Counted from the stretch's first letter, positions 17,433 through 29,317 are shown. The stretch: 64,000 nt of DNA from Marinomonas primoryensis (GCF_013372285.1 NZ_CP054301.1:792001-856000); one strand, 5' to 3'. Notes: a model not told the origin generated them from the sequence alone. Numbers and translations are program-made.

Positions 17433-18788
17433 ATGGCAATTGGCTCATTAGGTGCTGGATCTGGTTTAGATCTTGAGTCTCTAGTAAGTGACATGGTCAG
17501 TGCCAGAAGGGATACAAAAGTTAAGTTATATGAAAATAAACTGGCTGGATACGAAGCAGAGCTTTCTGCTCTCGGTTCGGTAGGTTTGGCTATAGACAAT
17601 TTTAAGACATTTGTTACCACCCTCAACGACGATGACCTTTTTTCTGGGCGTAATGCCATAATACAACAAAAAGAAGGTAAAGAATCTCTTTCTATTATTC
17701 CTGATAAAACCGCTTCCACTGATACCTATTCAATTCAAGTAAACCAGTTAGCAAAAGGCAGCCGCTTAGTTTCTGATATCTCGTCATTTTCTTCAAGGGA
17801 TGAAGTTGTTACTTCCTCTGGTGGCGAATTAACGTTAACGGCTGGTGACGATGAGCTTGTACTTGATGTAAAGCCAGACACTACATTGTCTAAGCTTCGT
17901 GAACAGATAAATTCAGCAGGTAAAGATCTCGGAGTCTCTGCCAATTTGGTTGACGATGGTGATGGCCATATGTTTTTTACCATTACATCAACGAAAACGG
18001 GTGTAGGTAATACCTTAAGTATAGACAGTAGTAACCTTACATTAGACAGTGCTGCTCTTGGTGGTTTCTTCCCTGGCCTAAGTGTTCCTTTAGGCGGTGA
18101 AGCTCAAGATGCCATTATTACTGTTGATGGAATTCGAGTAAGAAATGATAGCAATGAGTTTGATAAAGCGGTCGCAGGGCTAACAATCAGCGCGTTAGAT
18201 GTGTCTAAAGAGCCTATTAAAGTAGACATTAGTTATAATAAAGAAACCGTTGAAAATACGATTCAAGGCTTTGTCGGCTCTTATAATGAACTAATCTCAG
18301 TCTTTAAACAGAATACTGCGAAAGGTTCCGTTTTAAATGGCAATAGTATGATTCGTAACCTAAGTTCATCACTAGCCAGCGACTTGATGTCTAATCACTC
18401 AAGCGAAGGTAGCGCTTTTACCTCTATTTTTGATGTTGGCGTCGAGTTTTTAGAAGATGGAACGCTAAGCTATGATAGTGATAAGTTTAATAGCGCTGTT
18501 GAGGAGGACTTCGATGGTGTAGCCTCTTTATTTATAGGCAAAAATGGCCTGGCAACATCACTTGATGGGCTGCTCGACACTTATGCCGGCCCTAGAGGAA
18601 TGAACAGTACACTTAAAGACTCGGTTACTAAATCTATCGGTAGCACTGAAGAGTCACTTTCAGATTATGAAGCGCGTATGGAAAAATACGAGGCTTCTTT
18701 ACGCAGTAAGTTTACGAATTTAGATACTCAACTTGCAAATATGAATGCTCAAGGTAGTTATCTAAATTCAATGCTAAGTCAATTATAG
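17433..18788 (+). CDS. fliD: Flagellar filament cap protein FliD (HAP2)
   Basis: 451 residues. The N-terminus GSLGAGSGLDLESLVSDMVSA is diagnostic for FliD, with SALGSVGLAIDNFKTFV next; the centre has the cap-domain features (LSKLREQINSAGKDLGVSA and DAIITVDGIRVRNDSNEFD), and the C-terminus has a coiled coil with LRSKFTNLDTQLANMNAQGSYL. FliD sits on the filament tip and inserts flagellin subunits. AGGGGAG at 17421-17427 precedes the ATG. It lies between flaG and the chaperone fliS. Confidence 0.96.
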   Translation: MAIGSLGAGSGLDLESLVSDMVSARRDTKVKLYENKLAGYEAELSALGSVGLAIDNFKTFVTTLNDDDLFSGRNAIIQQKEGKESLSIIPDKTASTDTYSIQVNQLAKGSRLVSDISSFSSRDEVVTSSGGELTLTAGDDELVLDVKPDTTLSKLREQINSAGKDLGVSANLVDDGDGHMFFTITSTKTGVGNTLSIDSSNLTLDSAALGGFFPGLSVPLGGEAQDAIITVDGIRVRNDSNEFDKAVAGLTISALDVSKEPIKVDISYNKETVENTIQGFVGSYNELISVFKQNTAKGSVLNGNSMIRNLSSSLASDLMSNHSSEGSAFTSIFDVGVEFLEDGTLSYDSDKFNSAVEEDFDGVASLFIGKNGLATSLDGLLDTYAGPRGMNSTLKDSVTKSIGSTEESLSDYEARMEKYEASLRSKFTNLDTQLANMNAQGSYLNSMLSQL

Positions 18789-18830
18789 TGTCACGTTGTA
18801 TCGTATTCGAAAATTTAGTGAGGTTGTTTT

Positions 18831-19271
18831 ATGTACGCGAAAAAAGGGATTCAGGCTTATAAAAAGGACTCTATAAAATCCGATTTAGCCTCGGCAGATC
18901 CTCATCGTGTTATCCAGCTTCTGATGCATGGAGCCATAGAACGGTTAGCGTTAGGCAAAGGCTGTATTGAACGAGCGGATTGGGGTGGGAAAGGCGAAGC
19001 CTTCACTCGAGCAATAGAGATTATAAATGCATTAAGAGATGCATTAGATCGAGATGTAAATCCTGAATTGGTAGATAATTTAGATGGGTTATACGATTAC
19101 ATGATCGTTCGCATTAATGAAGCGAGCGTGTCTAAAGACTGTGCCGTTATTGATCAAGTAATCGGCTTACTTCTGCAAATCAAAGGCGCCTGGGATCAAA
19201 TATCCGAAGCATCCAAGCAAGAAGCATACAATAGTGAAAGCCAAGAGCGAGCAGGGGCCATTAATGCTTGA
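18831..19271 (+). CDS. fliS: Flagellin export chaperone FliS
   Basis: 146 residues, beginning YAKKGIQAYKKDSIKSDLASADPHRVIQLLMHGAIERL in segments typical of FliS, with the later DALDRDVNPELVDNLDGLYDYM. FliS binds the flagellin C-terminus in the cytoplasm and prevents early polymerisation. It follows fliD by 42 bases and overlaps the next gene by 8 bases. Confidence 0.95.
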   Translation: MYAKKGIQAYKKDSIKSDLASADPHRVIQLLMHGAIERLALGKGCIERADWGGKGEAFTRAIEIINALRDALDRDVNPELVDNLDGLYDYMIVRINEASVSKDCAVIDQVIGLLLQIKGAWDQISEASKQEAYNSESQERAGAINA

Positions 19272-19560
19272 TCTGTCTCAGTTGGCTAAGTTAACTGAAG
19301 AATTAGAGAGGGCTGTATTGGTTAAAGACTTTGATGAAATACAGCGGTTATGTTTAGAGCATAATGACTTTATTTTTTCTCTTAAACCTGAAAAAAAAAA
19401 TTCTGTAATTAATCAGAAATTAAAAACCTTCATTGAAATTCATCACTTGGCTATTCAGCTAGTTCAAGATACTCATCGAATCATGCAAAACCAGTTATTT
19501 CAATCTATAAAAGCTCGAAAGAGCGTCAGTAAGTATAAAGGCGTGAAGCATGCAAAATAA
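19264..19560 (+). CDS. fliT: FliT-like small flagellar protein
   Basis: 98 residues from ATG 19264, which has AGGGG at 19253-19257 and overlaps the fliS stop by 8 bases. It is a small, charged, mostly helical protein (LAKLTEELERAVLVKDFDEIQRLCLEHNDFI). Sequence alone is weak evidence, but size, helical character and place directly after fliS match FliT, the FliD export chaperone. The name therefore rests mainly on synteny. Confidence 0.6.
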   Translation: MLDLSQLAKLTEELERAVLVKDFDEIQRLCLEHNDFIFSLKPEKKNSVINQKLKTFIEIHHLAIQLVQDTHRIMQNQLFQSIKARKSVSKYKGVKHAK

Positions 19561-21658
19561 AGCCAGCGGCCCCAATCTTGAACATGCGGAAGCCTTTCTG
19601 GCTTCTTTTAAAAAAGGTGCTGAAAGGTTAAAAGATAACGATCAGGACCTTACCGATCGATACATAAAAAACATGACTGTTTTTTCTCAGTTCATGCCTC
19701 ATATCTATGAAGAGCTAAAAGACTACCGCCCTAAAAAACGCTTTATTTACATGGAAGAATCGGGTGAATTGAATCTTTTTAGAGAGGATATTGGTTTTCC
19801 CCTGTTTTCAGAAAATCCTAAGTCTCAGGCGCAAGATAAAATAGAGTATGTGCTTTCTCACCCCACAAAAACCTTCCTCAATTTAGAGCGTTCTCTTAAC
19901 AATGAAAGTCGCCATGTCTTTTTCAGTAATAAAATATTAGACGAAATTGAGGTCCAGTCTGAAGGCCTTGAAAAACAAGTCGAGTGGCCTCAATTTGTCG
20001 GAGCAGCCATTGTATTTGGTATTGAGCTTGGGTATCAGCTTGAGTTGCTCTTAAGCAAAAGAGACATAAAACACCTTTATTTATACGAAAGTGACTTAGA
20101 TCTTTTTCATTACTCTTTGTATTCAATAGATTGGCAGGATATTTTAGAAACCTGCAACAGAGATGGACGTACGATCCATTTTTTTCTAGGTGTTCAGCCT
20201 GAAGAGTTTACCGACACTTATCTTTTACAGTTGCAAGAAAACGGTTACTTTTTAGCCCCAGAAACCTATCTTTTCATGGGCTATAACAGCCCTGAAAATG
20301 ATAAGGCGTTTGATTATTTTAAAAAGCATTATGTGCGTCAGGTAATGGGATGGGGCTTTTTTGATGATGCTCTAATAGGCATTGCTCAAGGGCTCAGATC
20401 GCTTCCAAAAACGAAAGTGGCACATTTTCAAGGTAGGGACGTACTACCGAAATGGGTCACAGATATTCCCGTTTTCATTTTGGGTAATGGTCCTTCTCTT
20501 GATCAAGGGATTGAATTGATTAAAGAGGTTCGTGAGCAAGTTCTATTGATTTCTTGCGGGTCTACTATCAACACGTTAAGTAAGTTAGGCGTTACCCCAG
20601 ATATTCATGTGGATATCGAAAGAATGAAGCAGACGGTAGATAAATTTTCATTTTTAGATAAAGAGTACTTAAATGGAATTTGGGGATTAACGGCTAATGT
20701 GATGCATCCAGATTTTTTTGATTATTTTGGACGCTCAGGAATGGGGATGAAGCCCGGGGAAGCGATTACTTCACTTATTCTTTCCCACGCGCGCGCAAAA
20801 GGCGATGACAAAAATTATGTACAGCTAAATTACTGTAACCCCATTGTTGCCAATTTAGCCTTATCTTATGTGCATCTATTTGGTTTTAATAGCGTGTATT
20901 ATCTTGGGGTGGATAATGGTTTTAAAGACAAAAATAGTCATCATTCTGTTCATAGTGGCTATTATAAAGATGGTAAAGAGTCGGGTTTTCAATCCTTTCA
21001 AGACGCTAAATTAGTTGAGAGAGAAGGTAATTTTGGCGGTACTATTTATGCTACTGGCATTATGGACACGTCTAGAGTGCAACTAGAGGCACTAACGCGT
21101 TCATTAAATAAACGTCGTAACTTCGATAGCTTCAACCTGTCTGATGGCGCAAAAATAGAAGGTGTCACACCGCTTCTAATGGATGATGTATTGATCACAG
21201 ACCCAAGGATTGACCATCGAAGAGCGATCGATTTATTAGAAAGTGCTTTTTTTACTGACCCGCCAGCAGCAGTATTAGATCAAACGCCTGATACCCTTAT
21301 TTCTGTCGAGGATTTTCGTAAGATCAGTAAAGCACTGCAAGAAGGTTGGGACGAGAGTATAAAAACACGAGAAGATGTGTGTAATTTGCTTTGGACTTAC
21401 CATCGAGAAATTTTTTTCTTGAGAGGGAGTGTCTATCGTCATATACATGATCTACTTATAGGTTCTTTTACGTATTCTGCCTTTTTAATAGTACAGTTTT
21501 TATTTAACCATAAAGACGAAGCGGAAACCGTGTCTCGTGCTCGTCATTTATTTACGCCTTGGTGCGAATTTCTTGAAGAAATGCCGAGCATGCTCCAGCA
21601 AGCGTCGGAGTATGTCGATCAAGGTAATGACCACCTAATTACTTTTTATAATGGTTAA
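19550..21658 (+). CDS. maf: Maf-type flagellin glycosyltransferase (DUF115)
   Basis: 702 residues, overlapping the previous gene by 11 bases. The centre (residues about 300-480) has the DUF115/Maf core: IPVFILGNGPSLDQGIELI, LISCGSTINTLSKLGVTPDIHVDIER, then AHARAKGDDKNYVQ-like text and YYLGVDNGFKD. Motility accessory factors transfer nonulosonic acids such as pseudaminic acid to Ser/Thr of flagellin before export. The gene abuts pseI (2 bases), linking it directly to sugar synthesis. Which flagellin residues are modified cannot be read from sequence. Confidence 0.88.
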   Translation: MQNKASGPNLEHAEAFLASFKKGAERLKDNDQDLTDRYIKNMTVFSQFMPHIYEELKDYRPKKRFIYMEESGELNLFREDIGFPLFSENPKSQAQDKIEYVLSHPTKTFLNLERSLNNESRHVFFSNKILDEIEVQSEGLEKQVEWPQFVGAAIVFGIELGYQLELLLSKRDIKHLYLYESDLDLFHYSLYSIDWQDILETCNRDGRTIHFFLGVQPEEFTDTYLLQLQENGYFLAPETYLFMGYNSPENDKAFDYFKKHYVRQVMGWGFFDDALIGIAQGLRSLPKTKVAHFQGRDVLPKWVTDIPVFILGNGPSLDQGIELIKEVREQVLLISCGSTINTLSKLGVTPDIHVDIERMKQTVDKFSFLDKEYLNGIWGLTANVMHPDFFDYFGRSGMGMKPGEAITSLILSHARAKGDDKNYVQLNYCNPIVANLALSYVHLFGFNSVYYLGVDNGFKDKNSHHSVHSGYYKDGKESGFQSFQDAKLVEREGNFGGTIYATGIMDTSRVQLEALTRSLNKRRNFDSFNLSDGAKIEGVTPLLMDDVLITDPRIDHRRAIDLLESAFFTDPPAAVLDQTPDTLISVEDFRKISKALQEGWDESIKTREDVCNLLWTYHREIFFLRGSVYRHIHDLLIGSFTYSAFLIVQFLFNHKDEAETVSRARHLFTPWCEFLEEMPSMLQQASEYVDQGNDHLITFYNG

Positions 21659-21660
21659 TT

Positions 21661-22680
21661 ATGTTCGAACAAACGCCTTTTATTATTGCTGAGTTATCAG
21701 GCAACCATGATCAAGATTTTGAACTCGCGAAAGCAATGGTTCATGCGGCAGCTGAAGCCGGTGTTGATGCTATAAAACTACAAACTTACACGCCAGACAC
21801 CATGACGCTGGATATTCGTCATGGTGAATTTATGGTGTCTGAAAATGACAGTTTATGGCGTGGTTCAAATCTTTATGATTTATACGCGAAAGCCTCCACA
21901 CCATGGGAATGGCACAAGCCGTTATTTGAGCTGGCCGAGTCTTTGGGGCTGGTGGCGTTTAGCTCGCCTTTTGACCTTAGTGCCGTGGCATTCTTAGAGA
22001 CGCTCAATGTGCCTTTATACAAAATTGCCTCGTTCGAGATGACGGATATTCCGTTAATTCAAGCGGTTGCGCGAACGGGTAAGCCGATTATTATGTCGAC
22101 TGGGATGGCGACAAAAGACGAAATTGATGAGGCTGTGGCGGCGATTCGAGCCATTGGTGATAATCCTTTAACCTTGCTTAAATGCACCAGTACATATCCC
22201 GCAAAAATAGAAGATACAAATTTAGTCACGATGGCAGATTTAGCCAAACACACAGGTTGCCAAGTGGGTTTGTCTGACCATACTCAAGGTCTAGGTGCTG
22301 CGGTTGCCGCAACGGCACTGGGCGCGACAGTGATTGAAAAACACTTTGTTTTGGATCGCAGTGCAGGTGGCGTGGATGCAGCATTTTCTATGGAACCAGA
22401 GGAAATGAAAGCACTGGTAGAAGCTTGTCGTGCTGCGAAAGCGGCACTTGGAAGCGTCACTTACGGTGGTTCGGATGCAGAGCAAGCGGCGAAAAAATAC
22501 CGTCGCTCTATTTACGTGGCGACAGATTTGCCGGCGGGCACTGTTTTGTCCGAAATGCACCTTAAAATTATTCGCCCATCGCTTGGTCTGGCGCCAAAGC
22601 ATTGGCCAGATGTACTTGGAAAAACACTCATAGCCGATGCGCAAAAAGGTCAGCCTCTTGCATGGGATATGATGACTTGA
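21661..22680 (+). CDS. pseI: Pseudaminic acid synthase PseI
   Basis: 339 residues. The N-terminal NeuB-type barrel begins PFIIAELSGNHDQDFELA and has AGVDAIKLQTYTPDTMTLD, YKIASFEMTDIPLI and KPIIMSTGMAT; the C-terminal SAF (antifreeze-like) domain is at about 285-339 (RRSIYVATDLPAGTVL). PseI condenses 2,4-diacetamido-2,4,6-trideoxy-L-altrose with phosphoenolpyruvate to make pseudaminic acid. The NxDxD-like EL-SGNHDQD opening points to PseI rather than NeuB for sialic acid. It overlaps the pseG start. Confidence 0.93.
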   Translation: MFEQTPFIIAELSGNHDQDFELAKAMVHAAAEAGVDAIKLQTYTPDTMTLDIRHGEFMVSENDSLWRGSNLYDLYAKASTPWEWHKPLFELAESLGLVAFSSPFDLSAVAFLETLNVPLYKIASFEMTDIPLIQAVARTGKPIIMSTGMATKDEIDEAVAAIRAIGDNPLTLLKCTSTYPAKIEDTNLVTMADLAKHTGCQVGLSDHTQGLGAAVAATALGATVIEKHFVLDRSAGGVDAAFSMEPEEMKALVEACRAAKAALGSVTYGGSDAEQAAKKYRRSIYVATDLPAGTVLSEMHLKIIRPSLGLAPKHWPDVLGKTLIADAQKGQPLAWDMMT

Positions 22681-23651
22681 AAGTGCTGGTGCGAGCAGAT
22701 GCATCTGTCGACATCGGCATGGGGCACCGAGTTCGTTGCCAAGCCTTGATTCATGCCTTTAAAGTGTTAGGTTGGCAGTGTCAGTTTGTTGTCCAGCGTC
22801 GTTATGATGCGTTTGCCTCTCCAGAAGATGAGTTTATTGAGACAGAGTCCGAGTTTTGGCAATTGGCTGAACAAGTGGATTTGGTCATACTCGATCATTA
22901 TGGCTATAGCGCCGATGATATTGCTACGCTTTATGAGCACCAGGCAAACCTTCTCGTTTTGGACGATATGAACGACAGAGGAGACTTTCCGGCTAAATGG
23001 CTGCTAAACCCTTTGCATCAAACCTACTCTAAGAGCATTAAGTTCCCGCTTACGGGCAGTCAATACGCCTTATTAAGGCCTGTTTTTTTACAACAAAACA
23101 ATCTAGCTGTCACGCCTGAAAAACTATTGATTACCTTAGGCGGAACCGATCCTCTCGCACTGACGTTACCGATTTTAAAAGCGTTATTAACGTCCGGCTT
23201 TCCGGCTAAATACATTCAAATATTACTGGGCGCCAGCGCCAAAAAGGCAGACCGGGTGTTGTCTTTTTGTGAAGAAAATAATATCTATGTTGAACAGGGG
23301 CTATCGGATGTGACGCCGCTTATGAAACAAGCCAAAATGGCCATTTCTGCGGCAGGCGGTACATTGTTTGAACTTGCATGCCTTGGCGTTCCGACGGTAT
23401 TCGCACAAGTCGCAGACAATCAGACTTGTTCTTTAGAGCAGCACGTTCCTCTTGGTTGGTGTCGTTCAGTACGTTTCGACAATGTGTCAGAAGAGGCTCG
23501 TCGGCACCGTATTGAGCAACTGATCGAAGAATTAAACGGTCGCTGGTTGGATCTTGAATGGCAAAAAAAGGCCCGTAAAACGGCTCAAGGTTTAGTGGAT
23601 GGTGCGGGCGCTGAGCGTGTGGCTAAAGCCATCGATGCGTACTTTTCTTGA
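22662..23651 (+). CDS. pseG: UDP-sugar hydrolase PseG
   Basis: 329 residues if ATG 22662 is used; a TTG at 22677 overlapping the pseI stop is an alternative, with GGGA 9 bases before it. Motifs: VLVRADASVDIGMGHRVRC at the N-terminus with the Gly-x-Gly-His loop, TLGGTDPLALT in the middle and ISAAGGTLFELACLGVPTV in the C-terminal GT-B-like half. PseG removes UDP from UDP-2,4-diacetamido-trideoxy-altrose. It has no fused acetyltransferase domain, unlike some PseG-PseH fusions. It meets pseF tail to tail with a 4-base gap and no terminator. Confidence 0.9.
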   Translation: MGYDDLKVLVRADASVDIGMGHRVRCQALIHAFKVLGWQCQFVVQRRYDAFASPEDEFIETESEFWQLAEQVDLVILDHYGYSADDIATLYEHQANLLVLDDMNDRGDFPAKWLLNPLHQTYSKSIKFPLTGSQYALLRPVFLQQNNLAVTPEKLLITLGGTDPLALTLPILKALLTSGFPAKYIQILLGASAKKADRVLSFCEENNIYVEQGLSDVTPLMKQAKMAISAAGGTLFELACLGVPTVFAQVADNQTCSLEQHVPLGWCRSVRFDNVSEEARRHRIEQLIEELNGRWLDLEWQKKARKTAQGLVDGAGAERVAKAIDAYFS

Positions 23652-23655
23652 AAAA

Positions 23656-24395
23656 TTAGAGCGTTTGGCCAGACGTCAGTGTCATAATTTGCGTTAAACG
23701 CAGCCAATCTTCTTCGGTGTCTACATCTTGAATGCGATGTCTTGGTAATAATAAAGGCTTGGATTTTGGGCCGAAAATTTCCTCATCAAACCAGTTTTGC
23801 GTACTCGCCCAATAAAATTGTCCTGCGTCATGAATCGCCTCGACTAAATCTTGAGAGCGTTTAATAATGTGCTCAGGAAACATCGGCGCAAGTTCGCCGT
23901 TTTCTGTGATGTGCAAAGCGCGCTGTATGGGGAAATCAAATGTGGTGGCTGAAAAGCAAAAAGAGGTTGTTTGATTAAGCTGTGCTAAACCTTGCTGTAG
24001 ATCTTCTGTTGTTAAAAGAGGGCAAGTGGCGTATATCAAGCAGGCTTCGTTTGGTGTTTTTCCTTCATTGATTAAAAACTGCAATGCGTGCTGCATCACG
24101 GGGGTTGTCCCTGTCATATGGTCGGCTAAATTAGCTGGACGTAAAAAAGGGGTTTTAGCCCCACAATCCCGAGCAATTTGAGCAATCTCAGCATCATCCG
24201 TCGATACAATAACCTCATCGAATAACCCTGAAGAAAGCGCGGTTTCAATGGAATACGCAATCAAAGGTTTGCCGTTTAATAAGCGAATATTCTTTCTTGG
24301 AATACGTTGTGATCCACCACGAGCGGGAATAATGGCAACACGATAAGTTTTATCCAGTGTTGTACTTGTTGTCGTATTGGTCGTCATGTGTTGAG

Positions 24396-24399
<4 letters not shown>
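23656..24399 (-). CDS. pseF: Pseudaminic acid cytidylyltransferase PseF
   Basis: 247 residues. After a Thr-rich N-terminal leader of about 18 residues comes the nucleotidyltransferase motif VAIIPARGGSQRIPRKNI, then NGKPLIAYSIETALSSGLFD and VIVSTDDAEIAQIA. PseF activates pseudaminic acid to CMP-Pse, the donor for Maf. Its ATG overlaps the pseC stop (ATGA). An internal ATG four codons in would shorten the leader; the first ATG is kept because of the coupling. Confidence 0.92.
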
Positions 24400-26565
<2,166 letters not shown>

Positions 26566-26700
26566 TCAATACCAAACCAAATAATAAAAGTAGAGTAAGC
26601 CCTGTGAGCATCATTGTTGTATAAAACAGTCTTCTTATTATATCGACCACTTTAGGTGAAACATTAATGAAATCAAGGATCTGTTCCTACAGGATTTGAT

Positions 26701-27264
26701 TTATGTTGTCGTTCGAGCAATACACTCGTCGATGTGATCGTTAACCATTCCCGTTGCCTGCATAAATGCATAGCAGGTCGTGGCCCCCAGAAACTTAAAA
26801 CCTCTTTTCTTTAAATCTTTCGCAAAGCGCGTGGATAGCTCAGTCACAGCAGGCACCTCGGCCAGACTGCTGACTTGGTTATCAATGATTTTGTGGTCGC
26901 TTAATGCCCAAAAATAATGACTGAAAGAACCAAATTCTTTAACGATTTTCAGAAAAGCATTGGCGTTGTTGATGGTCGCTTCTATCTTTGCTCGGTGCCG
27001 AACAATGCGTGCATCTAGGACTAATCGATCCACATCCGATTCCGTCATGTTGGCAACTTTGATCGGGTCGAAATCGTAAAAAAGTGTTCGGTAGCCCTCT
27101 CGTTTACGTAAAATGGTAATCCAGCTTAGACCCGCCTGAGCGCTTTCGAGTACAATACACTCAAAGAGTTTTTGGTCGTCATAAATAGGGATTCCCCATT
27201 CAGTATCATGATAGTGAATGTATTCGGGAGATCCTAAACACCAAGCACAACGTATATTTTCCAT
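26701..27264 (-). CDS. tag: DNA-3-methyladenine glycosylase I
   Basis: 187 residues from the ATG ending at 27264, exactly the E. coli Tag length; a GGAG lies 8 bases upstream, so longer in-frame starts are rejected. Motifs: YHDTEWGIPIYDD, AQAGLSWITILRKRE, LKKRGFKFLGATTCYAFMQ and GMVNDHIDEC, where the last His and Cys match the zinc ligands of Tag. It removes 3-methyladenine from alkylated DNA. It stands alone between pseB and the divergent nudF. Confidence 0.95.
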   Translation of the reverse strand: MENIRCAWCLGSPEYIHYHDTEWGIPIYDDQKLFECIVLESAQAGLSWITILRKREGYRTLFYDFDPIKVANMTESDVDRLVLDARIVRHRAKIEATINNANAFLKIVKEFGSFSHYFWALSDHKIIDNQVSSLAEVPAVTELSTRFAKDLKKRGFKFLGATTCYAFMQATGMVNDHIDECIARTTT

Positions 27265-27408
27265 TAATGGCGCTCCGAGACTTATGATGATTGCCGATGG
27301 CTTTATTGCTCGGCTTTTCTGAGTTACGTAAAGCAAAATGTGGTGACCCTTGTGAATCAATCATATCAGACATGGCCCGACACGGTAGGCTGATTAGGAT
27401 GAGTTAGT

Positions 27409-28029
27409 ATGAAGTTTAAACCGACGTACAGTCAAAAAGATGTTGAAGTGTTAGAAGACGAATGCCTTTACAAAGGTTTTTTCGAAATGCGTAAACTGAC
27501 CTTAAGACATAAAAAATTTAACGGAGAATGGAGTCATCCAATGACCCGTGAAATGATGGTGCGCAGTGATGCGGTGTGCGTGCTGTTGTTTGACCCTATT
27601 GCGGATAAAATATTGTTGATTGAACAGTTCCGTCCTACTGTCATGAGAAGTGACTCACCGTGGCTGCTTGAGTTGGTTGCCGGCATGGTAGAAGAAGGTG
27701 AAAGTGATGAAGAGGTCGCCCGTCGAGAATCTTTTGAAGAAGCTGGAGTGACAGTAAAGCGTCTTGAATATATGTTTAAGTTTGTTCCTTCACCAGGTGG
27801 GTTAGTAGAGTATTTGCGCATGTACGCTGGCGAGTTTGATTCAAGTCTGGTGGATGTTGATAAAATACATGGCTTAGATGACGAGAATGAAGACATTAAA
27901 TTGCATTTGGTGACGTCTGACGCGGCCATCGCCTTGCTCAAACATGACGTAGAAAACGCCAGCACTATTATGGGGCTGCAGTGGTTCGCTTTAAATAAAA
28001 ATGATCTTGTTACGCGTTGGTGCGCTTAA
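27409..28029 (+). CDS. nudF: ADP-ribose pyrophosphatase NudF
   Basis: 206 residues. The Nudix box is complete: Gly, five residues, Glu, then seven residues and RESFEEAGV (from GMVEEGESDEEVARRE). The preceding IEQFRPTVMRSDSPWLLEL and the following FVPSPGGLVEYLRMYAGEF match the ADP-ribose pyrophosphatase subgroup. It hydrolyses ADP-ribose to AMP and ribose 5-phosphate in the cytoplasm. In E. coli nudF, yqiB and yqiA are neighbours upstream of parE, and the same order is seen here. Confidence 0.94.
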   Translation: MKFKPTYSQKDVEVLEDECLYKGFFEMRKLTLRHKKFNGEWSHPMTREMMVRSDAVCVLLFDPIADKILLIEQFRPTVMRSDSPWLLELVAGMVEEGESDEEVARRESFEEAGVTVKRLEYMFKFVPSPGGLVEYLRMYAGEFDSSLVDVDKIHGLDDENEDIKLHLVTSDAAIALLKHDVENASTIMGLQWFALNKNDLVTRWCA

Positions 28030-28190
28030 ACGCATCAATCTCACTGGCTAAGATCATGAGCACCTTTTTACTTGATTTAATCTATACTGGCGCAATAAAG
28101 CGATATGAATGAACCATTGATGAGAGGCCGTAAAGTACGTCTTCGTTGTTGGTTTAGCGAAAGAATTTCAGAAGGAAATACCTGACAAAA

Positions 28191-28667
28191 ATGACGAACG
28201 TTATGAAAAATAATCCCAGACAATATGTGCCAGATTTGGTGAGTTTACAGATGCTCGGTGAGTTGAATTATCGACGACTGGGAAAACTGATGCGTGGCCA
28301 AGAGGATATGGGGTCTTGGCACTTTTCCATTCATAGCATGGGTGATCAAGAAAGTCGTTTGAGATTAACGTTAGGCAAAGAAAGTCGTTTTACGTCTGAG
28401 GTCGCTTTAGAATTCGGCCCTGAAATTCAAAAGAAATTGTTATTCAAAACCACTTTATCGATGACAGTGCGTTTGTACCATGATGTCAGTATTGCTGAAA
28501 TCACGGACGGTCATCGTCAGTACCAGGGCGCTTATCCTTATCCTAATGACGCCATGTTGCATCGGGATGAGAAATTCCGCTTAAATCAGCAATTGGCGGA
28601 TCTGTTAGAGCTTTGTCTTAAACACGGACATCGACTTGATAACACCGTGTCTTTTCAGTTTGCATAA
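28191..28667 (+). CDS. yqiB: DUF1249 family protein (YqiB-like)
   Basis: 158 residues. It begins near YVPDLVSLQMLGELNYRRLGKLM, the DUF1249 opening, and continues with RLRLTLGKESRF, VRLYHDVSIAEITDGHRQYQG and YPNDAMLHRDEKFRLNQQL. Function is unknown. The conserved nudF-yqiB-yqiA-parE order supports the assignment. The first ATG is used; a second lies 12 bases downstream, and the nearest AAGGA is 14 bases before the first. Confidence 0.88.
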   Translation: MTNVMKNNPRQYVPDLVSLQMLGELNYRRLGKLMRGQEDMGSWHFSIHSMGDQESRLRLTLGKESRFTSEVALEFGPEIQKKLLFKTTLSMTVRLYHDVSIAEITDGHRQYQGAYPYPNDAMLHRDEKFRLNQQLADLLELCLKHGHRLDNTVSFQFA

Positions 28668-28682
28668 TTTCTGGTTTATATG

Positions 28683-28718
28683 GCTTTTATTTTTTGTATA
28701 GCTTTTATTTTTTATATA
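28683..28718 (+). repeat. Two tandem 18-bp direct repeats before yqiA
   Basis: GCTTTTATTTTTTGTATA at 28683-28700 is followed at once by GCTTTTATTTTTTATATA, one mismatch. Both are very AT-rich and end in -10-like text. It may reflect slippage or form part of the yqiA promoter. Confidence 0.7.
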
Positions 28719-28735
28719 GATAAACGAGAACGTTC

Positions 28736-29317
28736 ATGACGGCTTTATTGTATATTCACGGTTTTAATAGTTCTGAGCTGTCTCATAAAGCGACGTTGTT
28801 GGGTGATGCCGCTAAACGATTTGGAGTGCCTGATACGGTAATTTCACCACGCTTGTCTTGGCAACCAACTCAGGCTATTAAACAGCTAGAGACAATCATT
28901 GAAGCAAATCAGCAACAAGGACTGACCTTAATAGGCAGTTCGCTCGGCGGTTTTTATGCCGCCTATCTTGCTGAAAAATACACTCTAAAGGCTATCTTGG
29001 TAAACCCAGCGGTACAAGCGCCCATTCTCCTAAAGGACTATCTAGGTCCTCAAACCAATCCTTATACCAATGAAGTGTATGAATTAACCCAAGCGCATAT
29101 GTTGGAGTTGGAGCAATTGGTGGTAACTGAGCCTACCGCTGATTTGTATTGGTTGATGCTGCAAGAAGGCGATGAGGTTCTAGACTACCAAGAAGCCCTT
29201 AAGGCGTTTCCTCAAACCGCACGGCTGACACATGAAAAAGATGGCGATCACAGTTTTATAGAGTTTGATCGGTTTTCTAAAGAAATCCTTCATTTTGCTA
29301 AAATATTAACCGAGTAA
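28736..29317 (+). CDS. yqiA: Esterase YqiA (alpha/beta hydrolase)
   Basis: 193 residues, the usual YqiA size. It begins LLYIHGFNSSELSHKA, has the nucleophile elbow LIGSSLGGFYAAYLAEKY with the catalytic Ser in GSSLGG, and ends with a DGDHSF segment supplying the catalytic His. It is a small cytoplasmic esterase of unsettled physiological substrate. It lies directly before parE, as in E. coli. Confidence 0.92.
   Translation: MTALLYIHGFNSSELSHKATLLGDAAKRFGVPDTVISPRLSWQPTQAIKQLETIIEANQQQGLTLIGSSLGGFYAAYLAEKYTLKAILVNPAVQAPILLKDYLGPQTNPYTNEVYELTQAHMLELEQLVVTEPTADLYWLMLQEGDEVLDYQEALKAFPQTARLTHEKDGDHSFIEFDRFSKEILHFAKILTE

Noticed and set aside
22291..22704. 137-codon minus-strand frame inside pseI
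   Set aside because: Lies opposite a clear PseI barrel and has no protein-family features.
27534..27965. 143-codon minus-strand frame opposite nudF
   Set aside because: Ser-rich shadow of the Nudix gene; the plus strand has the full Nudix box.
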